The notes: generated from the sequence alone by a model not told the origin. A DNA stretch of 64,000 nucleotides from Sequoia sempervirens (GCA_007258455.2 VDFB02270651.1:495831370-495895369), one strand, 5' to 3'. Counted from the first letter of the stretch, positions 51,751-62,938 are shown. Numbers and translations: made by a program.

Positions 51751-53133
51751 GTGGTATCCAAAAGTTGGCAGTTAGGCATGGCTAATGAAGAAGAGATGAA
51801 GTTGGCAAAGACTCTCTTTATGGCTGGAAAGAGACTTGGTAAAGAATTTCAGTCAAAAGAAGATGAACAAAACATTCTTCATTTGTTAGAACAATGTTTG
51901 AGACAAGTGAAGCAATCACCTTCAGAGAAAATGGAGTTGGCACTAGCTCCTACAGTGAATTTTTTGAATCAGCCCTATTGGTTGGGGCATCCTGATGAAG
52001 AAACCAAGCTACTGATTTCTTCCTGTTTCATGGAGATGATAAGAATTGTAATTCCCCAATTTCCCTATGATGTCGAAACTATGAAGACCATATTAAATAT
52101 GATAGTGGAAAGTTTTCAAGACCTTGATGAAATTGATAGCAATCAGTACTCCAGAAGAGCTACTATATTGAAGATCTTTTCTGAACTCAAAACAAGTATT
52201 TTGCTGGTTGAATTGGGTATGCAAGATCAAATATATTATTTGATCCATTACCTCTTCATTTCAACTTGGAGTGAACAAGAAGAGGATGTAGTTGCAGCAA
52301 TGAGAAACATTTTAATTTTAACTATCAATGAGATGGATGACATTCCAAAATCCGTCTTAACTTATCTATTAAACATTCATGAACAAGAAGGAAATAATTC
52401 CTCTACTGCTTGTATGTTGATCAGAGATTTGTTCATTCAGTGTGATAGAAAATTGAAGCCACACTTGAGGAAGGTAGAGCAGAAAAATGAGGTAGTCATT
52501 AATGCAGAAGTCAGAAATAAAATGTTGTTTCTCAATGATTGTAAGGCTGTTTCTCAAGAAGTACCTATTGATATGCAGTTGTCCGCACATGCTAAGGGTG
52601 AGTGCAAGGAGGCAACATCAATTTTGAATACATATGAAGAGTCTATGACAAGTGACCAAGAAGGTTTCTTTGGTATGTATGTGGATGCTAATGATAAAAT
52701 CAGCAACACATCTATTCATGATGGGTTTGTTGAAGATAAAAATGATAAATTAATCAAAGCAGCCAGCTTTGATGACTCTTATTTCCATTATGATGACGGT
52801 GGCGAAGGCGGTATTGAGCTTGATCATCAAACCAAGCTCTTGGAGGAAGTTACTGATGAAGATTTCAGTTTGAATGGAATGAGGAGTGACTCATTCAATG
52901 AGTCAACAATCCAAGAGGAGCATGAAGATCTTGTTCCTATTGATCATTATAATCAACCCTTTTGCATTTGGGATCCTGGTGAGATGGCACCAAGGTATGT
53001 TAAAGAACTTGAGTGGGATAAATTTCCCTTTGATCCTGATAAAGTTCAAAATTCATTTTGTATTGCAAGCTATGAAGTCATTGGAGAAGACGTTGTCTTT
53101 GATGAAGAAGCTTGTTTGGCAAAAGCTCCATAA
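51751..53133 (+). CDS. PDS5-like (cohesin regulator) protein carried by the LTR element
   Basis: The frame is open for 460 codons; the Met at 51778 (MANEEEMKLAK) is the likelier start because similarity begins there. Residues about 10-250 align with the N-terminal HEAT-repeat region of plant PDS5 homologues. Recognisable points are AGKRLGKEF, LLEQCLRQVKQSPSEKM, LLISSCFMEMIRI, PYDVETMKTILNMIVESFQ, the SRRATILKIF segment and LKPHLRKV. PDS5 binds cohesin and regulates sister-chromatid cohesion; whether this copy does so is unknown. The rest is acidic and unrecognised. It starts about 105 bp after the primer site, where gag would be expected. The frame ends at a TAA next to an apparent single-base shift, and coding sense continues in the next register. 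Confidence 0.85.
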   Translation: MVSKSWQLGMANEEEMKLAKTLFMAGKRLGKEFQSKEDEQNILHLLEQCLRQVKQSPSEKMELALAPTVNFLNQPYWLGHPDEETKLLISSCFMEMIRIVIPQFPYDVETMKTILNMIVESFQDLDEIDSNQYSRRATILKIFSELKTSILLVELGMQDQIYYLIHYLFISTWSEQEEDVVAAMRNILILTINEMDDIPKSVLTYLLNIHEQEGNNSSTACMLIRDLFIQCDRKLKPHLRKVEQKNEVVINAEVRNKMLFLNDCKAVSQEVPIDMQLSAHAKGECKEATSILNTYEESMTSDQEGFFGMYVDANDKISNTSIHDGFVEDKNDKLIKAASFDDSYFHYDDGGEGGIELDHQTKLLEEVTDEDFSLNGMRSDSFNESTIQEEHEDLVPIDHYNQPFCIWDPGEMAPRYVKELEWDKFPFDPDKVQNSFCIASYEVIGEDVVFDEEACLAKAP

Positions 53134-56125
53134 AGATTCCTTTGAGGTAGCCACTAAAGCAGAGTATGTTGCTACCAAGACTTTAAGAGAATCAATCAAT
53201 AATGATTCATTGTTTGAAAATATTGCTGTTAAGAAGGAAGCTGATTTTGAGAATCAAGTCAAAGAAAATAAATCAGAAAAGTTGATGTTTGATGAGCAAA
53301 GCTTCTTTGCTGATTTTGATCATGGGCCTAAAGAGCTGCAAGTTTTGAAGGATAACTTAATGGTTTCAGAAGAGAAAATTGTTAAAGCATTATCAAGGTT
53401 TGATAGCACACACAATTTTGTTGAAGAACTCTACTGGAAGTCACAGTTTGAAGAGAGACAGAATGGAGTTAAAGGAGTCACTCTTTCCAAGTTGCAAACT
53501 ATCAAAGAAGCATTGGAATCATTAAAGATAGATTATTTGCATTTGCTCTCAGATAGGGATAATGCCATTAAGTTTGCAGAAGAGACCTATGATGCCTACC
53601 AAGAGAAGGAGAAAGAGGTTGATCATCTTTACCTTGATCTTTCCTTAGCTCATCACTCTTTATGCAAGGGAGAAAATCAAACTCCTATTGCAGCCACACT
53701 TGAAGGACAAGAAGCTGATACAAGGATTATGGAGATCAAGCAAATAATTGAAGGTATTAATGAACTCCATAATGATGAAACCTTGCTTAATTTTAAGGAG
53801 ATTCATGAAGATGATGGTAATTGGAAGGTAAATCAAGAGTGTGAACTCTTGAGTTGGGAAGAGAACTTACCTCAAGAAGGGATAGCTTGCAGCCATGAGC
53901 TTAAATCAACAAAGTGCATGTTAGCAAATGTTCAGTTGGGTGTAATGGAGGTAGGAGACCAGCTAGTTGATTTCAAACTTCTCAGAGAATGTAGGGACGA
54001 GATATATTCTGTGATTGATAATCCTCCAAGCTTGTTTGTAAGTGAATGCATAAGAGGTTTAGAGAATTCAGTCTCCATATGGGAAGTGTTGATTCATGAC
54101 GACTTCCCCATCTTTGACACCAAGGTGTTAAAACATGTTTTGGTAAGACATATTGTTTACATGCCTGACAGTTTATCCTTTGGATTGAGTAATGCTCACA
54201 CTATCTTGTCTTGGGAGAAGGATTTGAAGACGATGTTTGTTTCAGGCTCCCTTGTTTTTGAAGCTTTCTTGGATAGACTTCAATGGTTTACCAAAGAAGT
54301 CAATAATTTTCTGGGTGTGCAATTGGAGTTGATTGGTACTCAGAAATTTGTTGTGAAAAATCTTTTGGGGTATGGTAGGAAGGTTCATTGGAGGGATAAG
54401 GATCAAACTTTCAAAATTAATGGTGTTTTCTCCTTTCTTATCAGCCACTTGATGATTCCATTTGTTTATCAACAAATGGATTGGAGAGAAATTTTGAGCA
54501 AAGAATGGTTCTTGGCTGTAATGGAACTCTTAGAGTGGGTGTTTCCACCCTTGTGTTCGAGCAATTTGGTCAAGATGAATGTGGATTTTCAATATTGCAG
54601 CAGTGGTTCCTACTCTTGTTTGCAGATTTCTTTGAACTCTAATGTTGAGTCTTTCATTCTTGATTTGGTGGTAGCTGCTGGTCACTCCATTGCAACAACA
54701 ACAAGCGAAGATTCTAGACTTATTACTCATGAAGTTTGGGAGAAAGTTGAACTTAGACAAATTATTTACTTTCTTAACAATCTATCTCTTGAGTTGAGTG
54801 ATGTTTTGGCCCATCCTAATCCTTTGAGGGAATGGGAATTGAGGACAACTTTTGTTTTGCGCTCCATTAATGTTGATGTTTTCATGAGTGGGCTACATGG
54901 GTTTATCAAAGAAGACTTTAAATTCTTGAGTTTGCATTTTGCCTTGATTAGTACTTGGAGAAGTGTTGAGTACTATTTCAGATGCATTGGAGGACATTTT
55001 CAGTTGAGTATCCACGTTTGGAATACTCAATATGGCTTGAAGGAAATTGTTACTAGTAGAAAGAGGAATCTTTGGAGAGATAAGAATTTAATTTTCAGAT
55101 CCTCTGATGATCTCCCCATCTTCGCCAATCATTTGAAGGTTCTTTTTGCTCATCAACTGGTGAATTGGAGAGCTATTTCGAACAAAGGATGGTTTAATGT
55201 TGGTTTGGAGTTTCTTGAGAAGATGTTTTCAGCCTTGGTCATGAGCAATTGTTCTATTATGGACGTTGATTTTCAGTATTGCAGCAACTGTTCAGTTCAT
55301 TGCATGATGATTTTCCTAAAATCAGATTTTGAGAGGTTTATTTCAGTTTTCATGGGCAGCTGGTCCAGTCATTCTTCCTCTTCTCAATCTTTTTTCAGTA
55401 ATGGTTTATGGCCTCAAAAGTGGGAAATGATGCTTCATAGTGATTTGGACCAGATTTGGATAGTGTTTAAGTTCCTTTCCAATGATTTATTCTATACAAA
55501 TTCTTGCACTAGTGTTTGGGGCAGCGAACCCTTGCTTGTTTGGGTTCAACCTTTTGAGACTTTTGAGATTTTAGTGGGAGTTTTCATAAATTTTCTTGCA
55601 TATATCAGAATTATTCAAAAGAGGCATTATACATCCTTGAGGAGCTTTGATGATGCGGCTGTTATGTACATGCAAAGGGCTGTTTATTCTTTTACAAATA
55701 GCTATGATGGAGTTACATTTGTTGTTGTGATTTGGTTTGATGCTTTGAGGAGTGATGTTGATGAGAATATCTTTGAGTTGTTTAGAGTAATCTTCTTTAT
55801 TCTCGGGATGGCGATTGACATTAACATTGCAGATGTTAATTCCTCAGAGATTATTGGGCATGAGATGCTGCTAGATTTTGATTCCATTCCTTCCATGTTT
55901 TTCAGTTTGAATTTTAGGCATGCTATCTCCTTGAGGTTGCAGGGATGGTTTATGCAGTTCTGGTGCAGTGATTTCATTCGTGTGTTCAGAGTAGAGCAGC
56001 ATCAGCATGATGGAACCTTTCCGAGATGGACTTGGGACCCTGGGATCCTAAATATTTGGTGGGATCAGTTTGGAGTGTTGTGGCATTGCTTGAGGACAAG
56101 CAATTTTGGGAAGGGCGGACTGTAA
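53110..56125 (+). CDS. Long unrecognised protein of the LTR element, repeat-containing
   Basis: The register is open from 52886, but the first about 225 bases overlap the better-looking PDS5-like frame, so real coding probably begins near 53110. About 1000 codons follow without a stop. An acidic, coiled-coil-like part (53330-53680, e.g. LSKLQTIKEALESLKIDYL) is followed by an aromatic-rich part. There a module recurs three times with a 228-residue period: LSWEKDLKTMFV / REWELRTTFVL / VWGSEPLLVWV, then HWRDKDQTF / LWRDKNLIF, then NVDFQYCSSGS / DVDFQYCSNCS. No RT, integrase, protease, zinc knuckle or signal peptide is seen. The stop codon TAA is formed by the first bases of the 3' LTR. Family unknown. 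Confidence 0.75.
56108..56120 (+). promoter_or_regulatory. Polypurine tract of the PDS5-like element
   Basis: GGGAAGGGCGGAC immediately precedes the 3' LTR. It also codes for the last residues (GKGG) of the open frame that runs through it. Confidence 0.75.
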
Positions 56126-57916
56126 TGTCCCCATTTTGGCCATACGCTCTTCTTTGACTGATAGCCTATTTCTGGAAATCCGTAGGTTGATCAGAAGTTA
56201 AATTAGGGTTTCCTTGCTTGGCGATTTGTGGCATTTCTAGGTATTTACTATTTTTAGTATATACTAATTTTTGGCAGTGGTTCAGTTGTCAGCCTTCATT
56301 AAGTCATTTTCAGTTGGAGCAGTTGTTATTATGGCTTGGTCTTCAGAGAGCTTTACTTGGTGAAAAATGTTTAATTAAAGGCATTATGTTTTAATTCACT
56401 ATTGACACCCCCTTGGCCTAAGGAGATAACTTAAGTTGTTTTTAAAGTGGGGCCATGAAGGGTACGCCTTCATAAAGAGCTTGATTAATTTTATTAAGAA
56501 CTTTATTCTTTGAGCAAAAGTGGACGCCACTTTTATATTATTTGAATAAAGTGAAATTCTTGGAGGCTTTTGGGACGCCACTTGAGAAGTTGACTGGTCT
56601 TTGGGAATTGGAAAGGTCTCTTGTGTCTTTTGAGCTGCTTCTCAGGCAATTGAAGAGTTTTGTTGAGCTCTTATTTATTGAAGGCTTTTGCTCCAGCTTT
56701 TGATCCATGAAAATTATGCTAAAGTTATGCTGTCGAAATGACAATTGACAAATTGCTTCGAGGAAGTCTACCTCCTAGCCTCTCATCCAATTTCGTGTTT
56801 GCAATATAACACCTAGTTGGCTACATTGCTGCTTCTCAACTTCAGACTAGCAGATTGAGCATCAAAGATTGAAGAATTTTGGAGATTTTGGTAATTTTGG
56901 TTTGCTGTTTCATCAACTGCTGAAAGTGATTTTTATTCATGGCTTATTTTCCAGCTTGAATTTCGTTCTGGGTATTTAACCAATCTGTTTGCTGACCTTG
57001 GGCGACCATTCATGCAAGTTTTGAGATTTTATTTTGAAGTGCTTGATTTTTAATTAAAATCGCCCTTCCCAAGAGGGCCGTACCATCTCATATGCATTGG
57101 GAATTGTGCAAGTTAAAAAATAAGTTGAAGTTGCTGCTGTTTGGTGCTTGGTTTTTGGGCGCCTACCTCTTGAGAAACATTTGCAAAAGATTTCAGTCAA
57201 TTCGGAGGTGAAACGAGTGAGTTATGAATATTTTACTGTTTCACAGTCTGCTGTTATAATTTCCAGAATTCTGATTTTTATATCAGACTGTTGCAATTTC
57301 CAGTTTTTTGGCTTATACTTCAGTATTTGAGTGTTATATCATTGTAGAAGTTCATACTTGTATCTAAGGTTCATTCCTTATCAATTGTACTTAGTAATTT
57401 GCAGAGTTTTATTTGTAAGGTTGAGATTAAGCATTACTAATCCAACCATTCTTTCATTTCTGCAATTTACTTTCTGTTTATCATTAAATTACCCCTGGAT
57501 GGTTTACCGCCAGTGTGGAAAATCTATTTGTAACACTCTTATACCCACTTCATAGTGGTGAATCCCCACAGCATTGTGGATGCCCGCCGCAGCGGATGAA
57601 TTGCTTTCTATTGTAATCTTTTCCCCCCACTGTTTGGTGGTAGTGTGGAATTGTTTCTCATGGCTGGTTATCCGCCTAACAGTTTATAATTTCAATTTCC
57701 TAGACTCCGTCATATGTTAGCACCTCGCCCTCAGTGGGATCTTGAGTGCACATTCTTGACGTTGAGTAGTTCTTCCATTCAAATTCAGTTTCTTCAATTC
57801 AAGTTCAGTATCTTCCATTCAAGATCAGATTTTAGTTTGAGGCTAACGCTAATCCAATCATCTATTGCTGGTTATTTTGTGTTACTTCTTCGAAAAAAAT
57901 TGGTTAGCATATTTCA
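56121..57916 (+). repeat. 3' LTR of the PDS5-like element
   Basis: It has the same length as the 5' LTR, offset by exactly 6285 bp, and about 99.7% identity. Its first bases TGTAA supply the stop codon of the upstream long reading frame. Confidence 0.95.
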
Positions 57917-57921
57917 CTTCA

Positions 57922-58139
57922 AGTCTTTTATACCATTTTAGTTTCACAAGTAGTTGCACAACTAACTCCAAGCATCAACCTATCCTTTTATACCAACACA
58001 TATATTACATGAGTTCATTAATATTGCAACTACCTTACAGATTAATTGTAAGTTACGCTGCTAATATTATAAGCTTGATTATCACACTGGGTCCACAATA
58101 TTGTTTATCATTTGATATGAAGATGATTCAAATGAGCCA
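57922..58139. other. Flank of the large LTR element
   Basis: This is AT-rich host intron DNA between the 3' target duplication and the minisatellite. No feature is seen. Confidence 0.4.
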
Positions 58140-58740
58140 GAGTGTCTCAAAAGTCTGAAAGTTCAGATTATCAGGAACTTGGTGTTTGCATTACAATGAT
58201 ACAAATGAGCTCAAATGTCTCAAAAGTATGAAAGCTAAGATTGTAGAGAAACCAGGGATTGTGGGACTTTGTATCGTGCAATACAGCTGAAAAGTTTCAA
58301 AAGTCCTGATTGCATGGAGATTGGGCATAGCAGAACTTTTCCATGGGTAATACATGTATCTAAGTCAGGCAAGTTCCAATTATATGAAAACCAGTGGCAA
58401 CAGAACTCTATTATGCATAGTAAATGAAAGAATCCCCTGAAAGTAGGGACAGTCTGGAATTGGGAGGTAGCGGAACTTTTCTACAAAAAGTACTTGTAAA
58501 TAACTCTCAAGAGTTATGACAGTAGTGAAATTGAGAGTTATTAGACTTAGTTATGCTTTATTACATGTAATACATGTAAAGAAGTTTTAAAAATTTCAAC
58601 TATAGGGAAATTGGGGATCGCACCTAAAACATGTAAAGAAGTTTTGAAAATTCCAATTGTAAAGAAACACGGGGTAGAGGAACTTTGATACATGCAATAC
58701 ATTTACAGAAATACCAAAACTTCCAATTGTGAACAACTTA
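58140..58740 (+). repeat. Degenerate minisatellite, unit about 70-80 bp
   Basis: Diverged head-to-tail units share the words ttccaattgta, gaaa-ca-ggg, tag-ggaactttt, tacatg(c/t)aatac and aagaagtttt(g/a)aaa. About eight units are discernible. A 128-bp part (58290-58417) is repeated exactly at 60222-60349. Confidence 0.6.
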
Positions 58741-59689
58741 AGCATTTTTTAATGAAAATATAAATGCTGCTCAAAATTAATATATTGTAGGTCCATTCAC
58801 AAGTGACATGAACACAACATCATAGAAGAGGGTTTTGACATAACCATGTAAAGGATGTCTTATTGCTAAGACATTATGTATGGTGGATTATTGTATTTGT
58901 GAACAGAAGAAAATATTTCTCTTTCCCAAATGTGGGATAAATGTTTTTAGAATTTCTTCCTTGGTGCAATTTTCACCCGTCACCAAAATACCTTGCCTGT
59001 ACTAGTGCCTCACTGAGTAAACTACTTGTTCCTGAACATTTTCTAATATATTAGTATGGAATATTTTATGTCACCGAGAAAATGGCAGGGGCAAAACTGC
59101 CTGTAGAAATGGGAAACAGCAATTTCAGTTCATTGGGCAACTTTTTGCAATCCGAATTCATGTTTCTAGTAATTTAGGATGAGCTGATGACCTATTCTCA
59201 CTTGCTAAAATTCACATTTTTGTGGTGGCAGAGTACTCATAACACAATCCATGACCATTTTGAGAATCCATATGTTATGCATCACAAGAATCCCACAGAA
59301 ACATCACTAGAACATGTGCATAATTAATCAACCGTGTCTCTAGATTTGATTACACCAAGCTCTTGATCATTTTGCATCCCATGTGTCTTTGATCTTTAGA
59401 AATTTCAAGTGGCTTGAAAGGATATTACAACCAAATCCTCAACAACAGAGGGCATATTGTTTAGTTAAAGAACCCTTGTAATTTTTATAACATTTATATG
59501 AGCAATAATTACAAAGCACAAGAACTCGCGATCACAATTTTGGGATCATAAGTCACAAATCACAACTCACAACTCAAAAGTTAATGGCTATGAAGTCTCA
59601 AGTAGCCAATGGCTGAAGGTTTGAACAGGAAGAGGTATTTATTACAACTACCCAAATAAACACTAGCATAAAATGGATTTATTAAAAAT
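58741..59689. other. Intron sequence, nothing recognised
   Basis: No protein similarity or repeat was identified. Short runs such as atcacaa and actcaca (59560) occur before the ABCC relic. Confidence 0.35.
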
Positions 59690-59734
59690 GTTTTAAGAAA
59701 ATTTCAAGTACAGGTGTAAAGAACTCCAAAAACC

Positions 59735-60100
59735 TTTGCCAACGTCCTTGATTGGTGAAGCAATACTAGTGCTTTTATTCCCAATACATACTTTTGTGAT
59801 AAGGATGTAAAAACCATCAAAGGAAGGATTACAAAACATAGATAAGAGGATTGGTGTAACAAATGAAGTCTTGGCTACAATGGACACGATTAAGTGTTAT
59901 GCATGGGAAAATAGTTTTCAAGAAAAAGTCCAGCATATTAGGAATAATGAGCTTAACTGGTTCTAGAAGGCACAATTTACTAGAATCATTCAACAATTTC
60001 ATTTTGAATAGCTTCCAGTACTTGTTATAGTGGTTGCTTTTGGAGTATATACTTGATGGCGAACTAACACTTGCAAAATTCTTTATTAGGATGTATAAAC
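59735..60100 (+). pseudogene. ABCC (MRP-type) transporter fragment
   Basis: The plus strand reads LIGEAILVLLFPIHTFVIRM, then [40 protein letters not shown] and [11 protein letters not shown]. After a TAG comes KAQF, then LPVLVIVVAFGVYT. This is the end of the first transmembrane domain of plant ABCC multidrug-resistance-type vacuolar transporters, where ...MDTVKCYAWE... and LSWFRKAQL are conserved. Stops occur at about 59799, 59973, 60015 and 60054, and no nucleotide-binding domain follows. It is a gene fragment on the opposite strand to TOP6B. How it arrived (retroposition or transposon capture) is not visible. Confidence 0.8.
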
Positions 60101-60221
60101 TTGAACCAGAAGCTTCTCTATTTGCCATCATATTGTGTATTTAACCTACACATACAAAGCGAAAGCACAACATATTAATTTTTTAATACAAAAAAATTAC
60201 CTAAATTATACATAAATCATA

Positions 60222-60349
60222 AAAAGTTTCAAAAGTCCTGATTGCATGGAGATTGGGCATAGCAGAACTTTTCCATGGGTAATACATGTATCTAAGTCAG
60301 GCAAGTTCCAATTATATGAAAACCAGTGGCAACAGAACTCTATTATGCA
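60222..60349 (+). repeat. Exact 128-bp copy of part of the minisatellite
   Basis: It is identical to 58290-58417 over 128 bp (aaaagtttcaaaagtcctga to tctattatgca). The two flanks are unrelated. The copies are 1932 bp apart in the same orientation, with the ABCC fragment between them. Confidence 0.9.
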
Positions 60350-62416
60350 GTACAAAATCTAAAATAAAATCTATGAAGTTTTGGTATTTGGAAGCAAAGG
60401 TTGTCATCTTTGTTTCATCACCTAAGGTATGAAACCATGCCCTAAAGATAGAATCATGTTTCTAGGTGAAAAATCCCTTTTGAAGTAGTTGCGACATCCA
60501 AATTAAAGGTGCTTTGGGTCATGCTAGGAAGTTAGTGAGGCTGACAAACAATACAGAGGTGGGAGTTTTAAAGATTGGGGGTTGAAGACACCTCGTGACT
60601 CTTGCCACTATCAACGATCGAGTTTTAGGAGTACCAAGCAAATCACCCCTTAAGGTATGCAAATGGAGGAAAATCCGAACTCACAATTTCAATAAGATAA
60701 AATAGTGATCAAGGTTCAACAATGACTCATACCTTGTACCAAATTAAGAGTATGCCCACACCTCCAACTTTGATGGGATGTATGAAGGGAATTTATCGAG
60801 GATCAAGGTTCGGGGATGCTTAAAAAGGACTTTGGGTAAGGGGATTGGTAAAAGTTTGACTCCGAACGGATATATAAAGGAAACAGTGAAGTTTGGGGTT
60901 CACGAATGACAAAGAACAAGTACCTAGGTCGAAGTAAGGCCACAACTCTTAACTCGATTAAATAATTGAAAATATTGAGTTAGGAGTTGGGGGTTGGGGT
61001 GATTGTTTGAGGTACCCATGTAAGGGGAAGGCTGAAACGTTGGCATCAAAAGAAAACCTAAGGCAAGGTGGGGAAGTTGGTGATCAAAAGGAAGGGATGC
61101 CAATAAGGAGAGCATTGAAATTCCAACAAGGAAAAAGTGATGAAGGCATGGAACAAGTGAGAGGTATGCTGGGATAGAAAAGTTTGATATCCTAACAGGA
61201 ACAAAGGAACAAGGTTGAGTTGGGGGGAAAGGCATACCAAGGCCAAAAACTCCAAAACTTTGACAACCTACACACTTTGAAAGTTTCAAACCTAGTGGGC
61301 ACGCACATGGGGGAAGAAGAGGGCAAACACATATGCATACTTTGACCAAGGGAGACACTTGAAATGGGAAATAGGCCTTTGGTCCACAAACATAATTTAA
61401 TTGAAAATGGGACATAACAATTGCCCGCATGGAAACTTTTTGTTTGTTTATTTTGTTCAAGTGTAGACATTTATTTCCCCTTATCCACATTGGCAGATTT
61501 AACTCAACAAATTCACTCAATAAAATCTAGAAAATGCAAAAGAGTCCAAGTTGATTTTACACCTAGCTAAAATTAAAAACAATCACAGCATGAAACATGA
61601 AAACTTTAGACATTTTTGTGAAGAACGATTTAGGCATGTTTGAGTTGGTCAGTCTTGCCGATTCTCAATAAGTCTTAATGAATCTTGTCAATTTTGGATA
61701 AGTCTTGGTCAATCTTGCCAACTCTCAAACACCAATCCAACTTCCCACTCTAGGGCTGAGTTGAGTAAGACTTGGTACTAATTGTGAGACCTAACAAGTC
61801 CTACTACTACGTATTTAACTAGTTGTTGAACCTAAAAAAATTCCTCTTTTCTAGTTTTTTTGTTACACTCTCCTATTCATCTTTAGACTTGTTGAGATAA
61901 CCCTCATCTGACTCTAGACCAAAGCCTTAAGCTTTTGCAATCACTCTAAAGCATTGCAACCTTAGTCCAAGATTATTCGCTTTATTTAGCTTCATTGAAT
62001 TCCTGCTCTTAGATATGCTTGCTTGAATTTCCTCTTCCATCATATATATTCCAAAAAGTAGTGTCGGAATCCCAAACTGTGCAAGCGAAGATTGAGAATT
62101 TCCTAATTTGCAAGTGATTTTCTCCATTACATGCATATATGTCCACTTCCTAACAACACTCTGCATAAGTCCATGTTGTAGTCATTTGTGCATTATGTCA
62201 TTTTTTACACATCTCAATACAATTATGTTTAATATTTTCTTTTTTGGCTTGTTTGATAAACACTTAAACTAAGAAAAGAAATGTAATCTAGTCCCTTTGT
62301 ATTAAAACTTTATTGTATCGTATACTATTGTCAGGCTCCAAAATTTCCAAATGTTTTTGATCCTTGTTGCTAGGATATTTGTTTTGTGTTATCTCACATA
62401 TGGACTCTAATTGCAA
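60350..62416. other. Purine-rich and AT-rich intron sequence, no gene
   Basis: The segment 60480-61330 is strongly G/A-rich on the plus strand, giving long minus-strand open frames (up to 198 codons) that are P/L/F-rich and resemble no family. Around 61640-61740 there are short repeated words (aatcttgccaa, ataagtcttg). No exon of TOP6B was found. Confidence 0.45.
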
Positions 62417-62431
62417 ATATCCAAAATTCAA

Positions 62432-62938
62432 GAGGATCACCTGTTGGTGTAATGGTGAGATGGTTGCCCCATTTGTGGTGCAACCAAGGTTCAAATTCCT
62501 GCCTGGACCTTAGCTGTGTATACCGATTTGGTCTCAATTGTTCGGAGGTAAATAAAGTGGCGGTTGATCTTGGAGGACGTGTTGCAGGTGTGTGCTGCTC
62601 ATGGATTCAGTTTCCTATTGGCGTGTGCTGCTTGTGGACTATTGTCAGACCCACATGAGTCTCTCATGCCTGGCAGGTTCTATATCGGACCCGCGTGAGT
62701 CTTTCACTCCTTTTGCTTGGTTGGTCTTGGAGAGATAAGGATGACACAAATAGAGGAATGGCACTATTCCAGCAGGGAGGTAGGCGGGACTGCTGGTATG
62801 CGGAGCACTGGGTGACCAATGGTGGTGGTGGTTTAGCGGGGATGAGGCCCCCCGAATGTCGTCTCACTAGTTCATAGCTCCAGTCAAAAGCATACGAGTG
62901 CTGCCCCTTAGTAGTGATTTACCAAGCAAAAAAAAAAT
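62432..62938 (+). mobile_element. tRNA-derived SINE with A-tail, 15-bp TSD
   Basis: The head contains TTGGTGTAATGGTGAGATGG (A-box region) and GGTTCAAATTCCTG (B-box-like) about 45 bp later. A body of about 430 bp follows, ending accaagc then ten A residues. An exact 15-bp target duplication ATATCCAAAATTCAA lies at 62417-62431 and 62939-62953. This is a polymerase-III type retroposon, not a tRNA gene, since no cloverleaf can be completed. Confidence 0.85.

Larger units (their letters stand above)
49836..57916 (+). mobile_element. Large LTR element without gag-pol, carrying a PDS5-like gene
   Basis: The LTRs 49836-51631 and 56121-57916 are both 1796 bp, with TG...CA ends, and differ at six bases by eye. 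The target duplication is CTTCA (49831-49835 and 57917-57921). The primer site TGGTATCAGAGC is at 51633-51644, one base after the LTR. A purine-rich tract GGGAAGGGCGGAC precedes the 3' LTR. The 4.5-kb interior lacks zinc knuckle, protease, RT, RNase H or integrase motifs and is filled by two long open frames in adjacent registers. By structure it is a large non-autonomous element (LARD-like) that must depend on enzymes from another element. It is young: few LTR differences and an almost intact coding region. Confidence 0.95.

Noticed and set aside
52886..53109. First about 75 codons of the second long frame in the PDS5-like element
   Set aside because: This part overlaps the PDS5-like frame, and its translation is I/L/F-rich shadow sequence. 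The other register has better coding character there.
60924..61520. 198-codon minus-strand open frame
   Set aside because: It is the antisense of a G/A-rich stretch; P/L/F-rich with no family similarity and overlapping frames equally open.
62440..62510. tRNA gene
   Set aside because: A- and B-box-like words are present, but no cloverleaf can be formed, and the target duplication and A-tail show a SINE.
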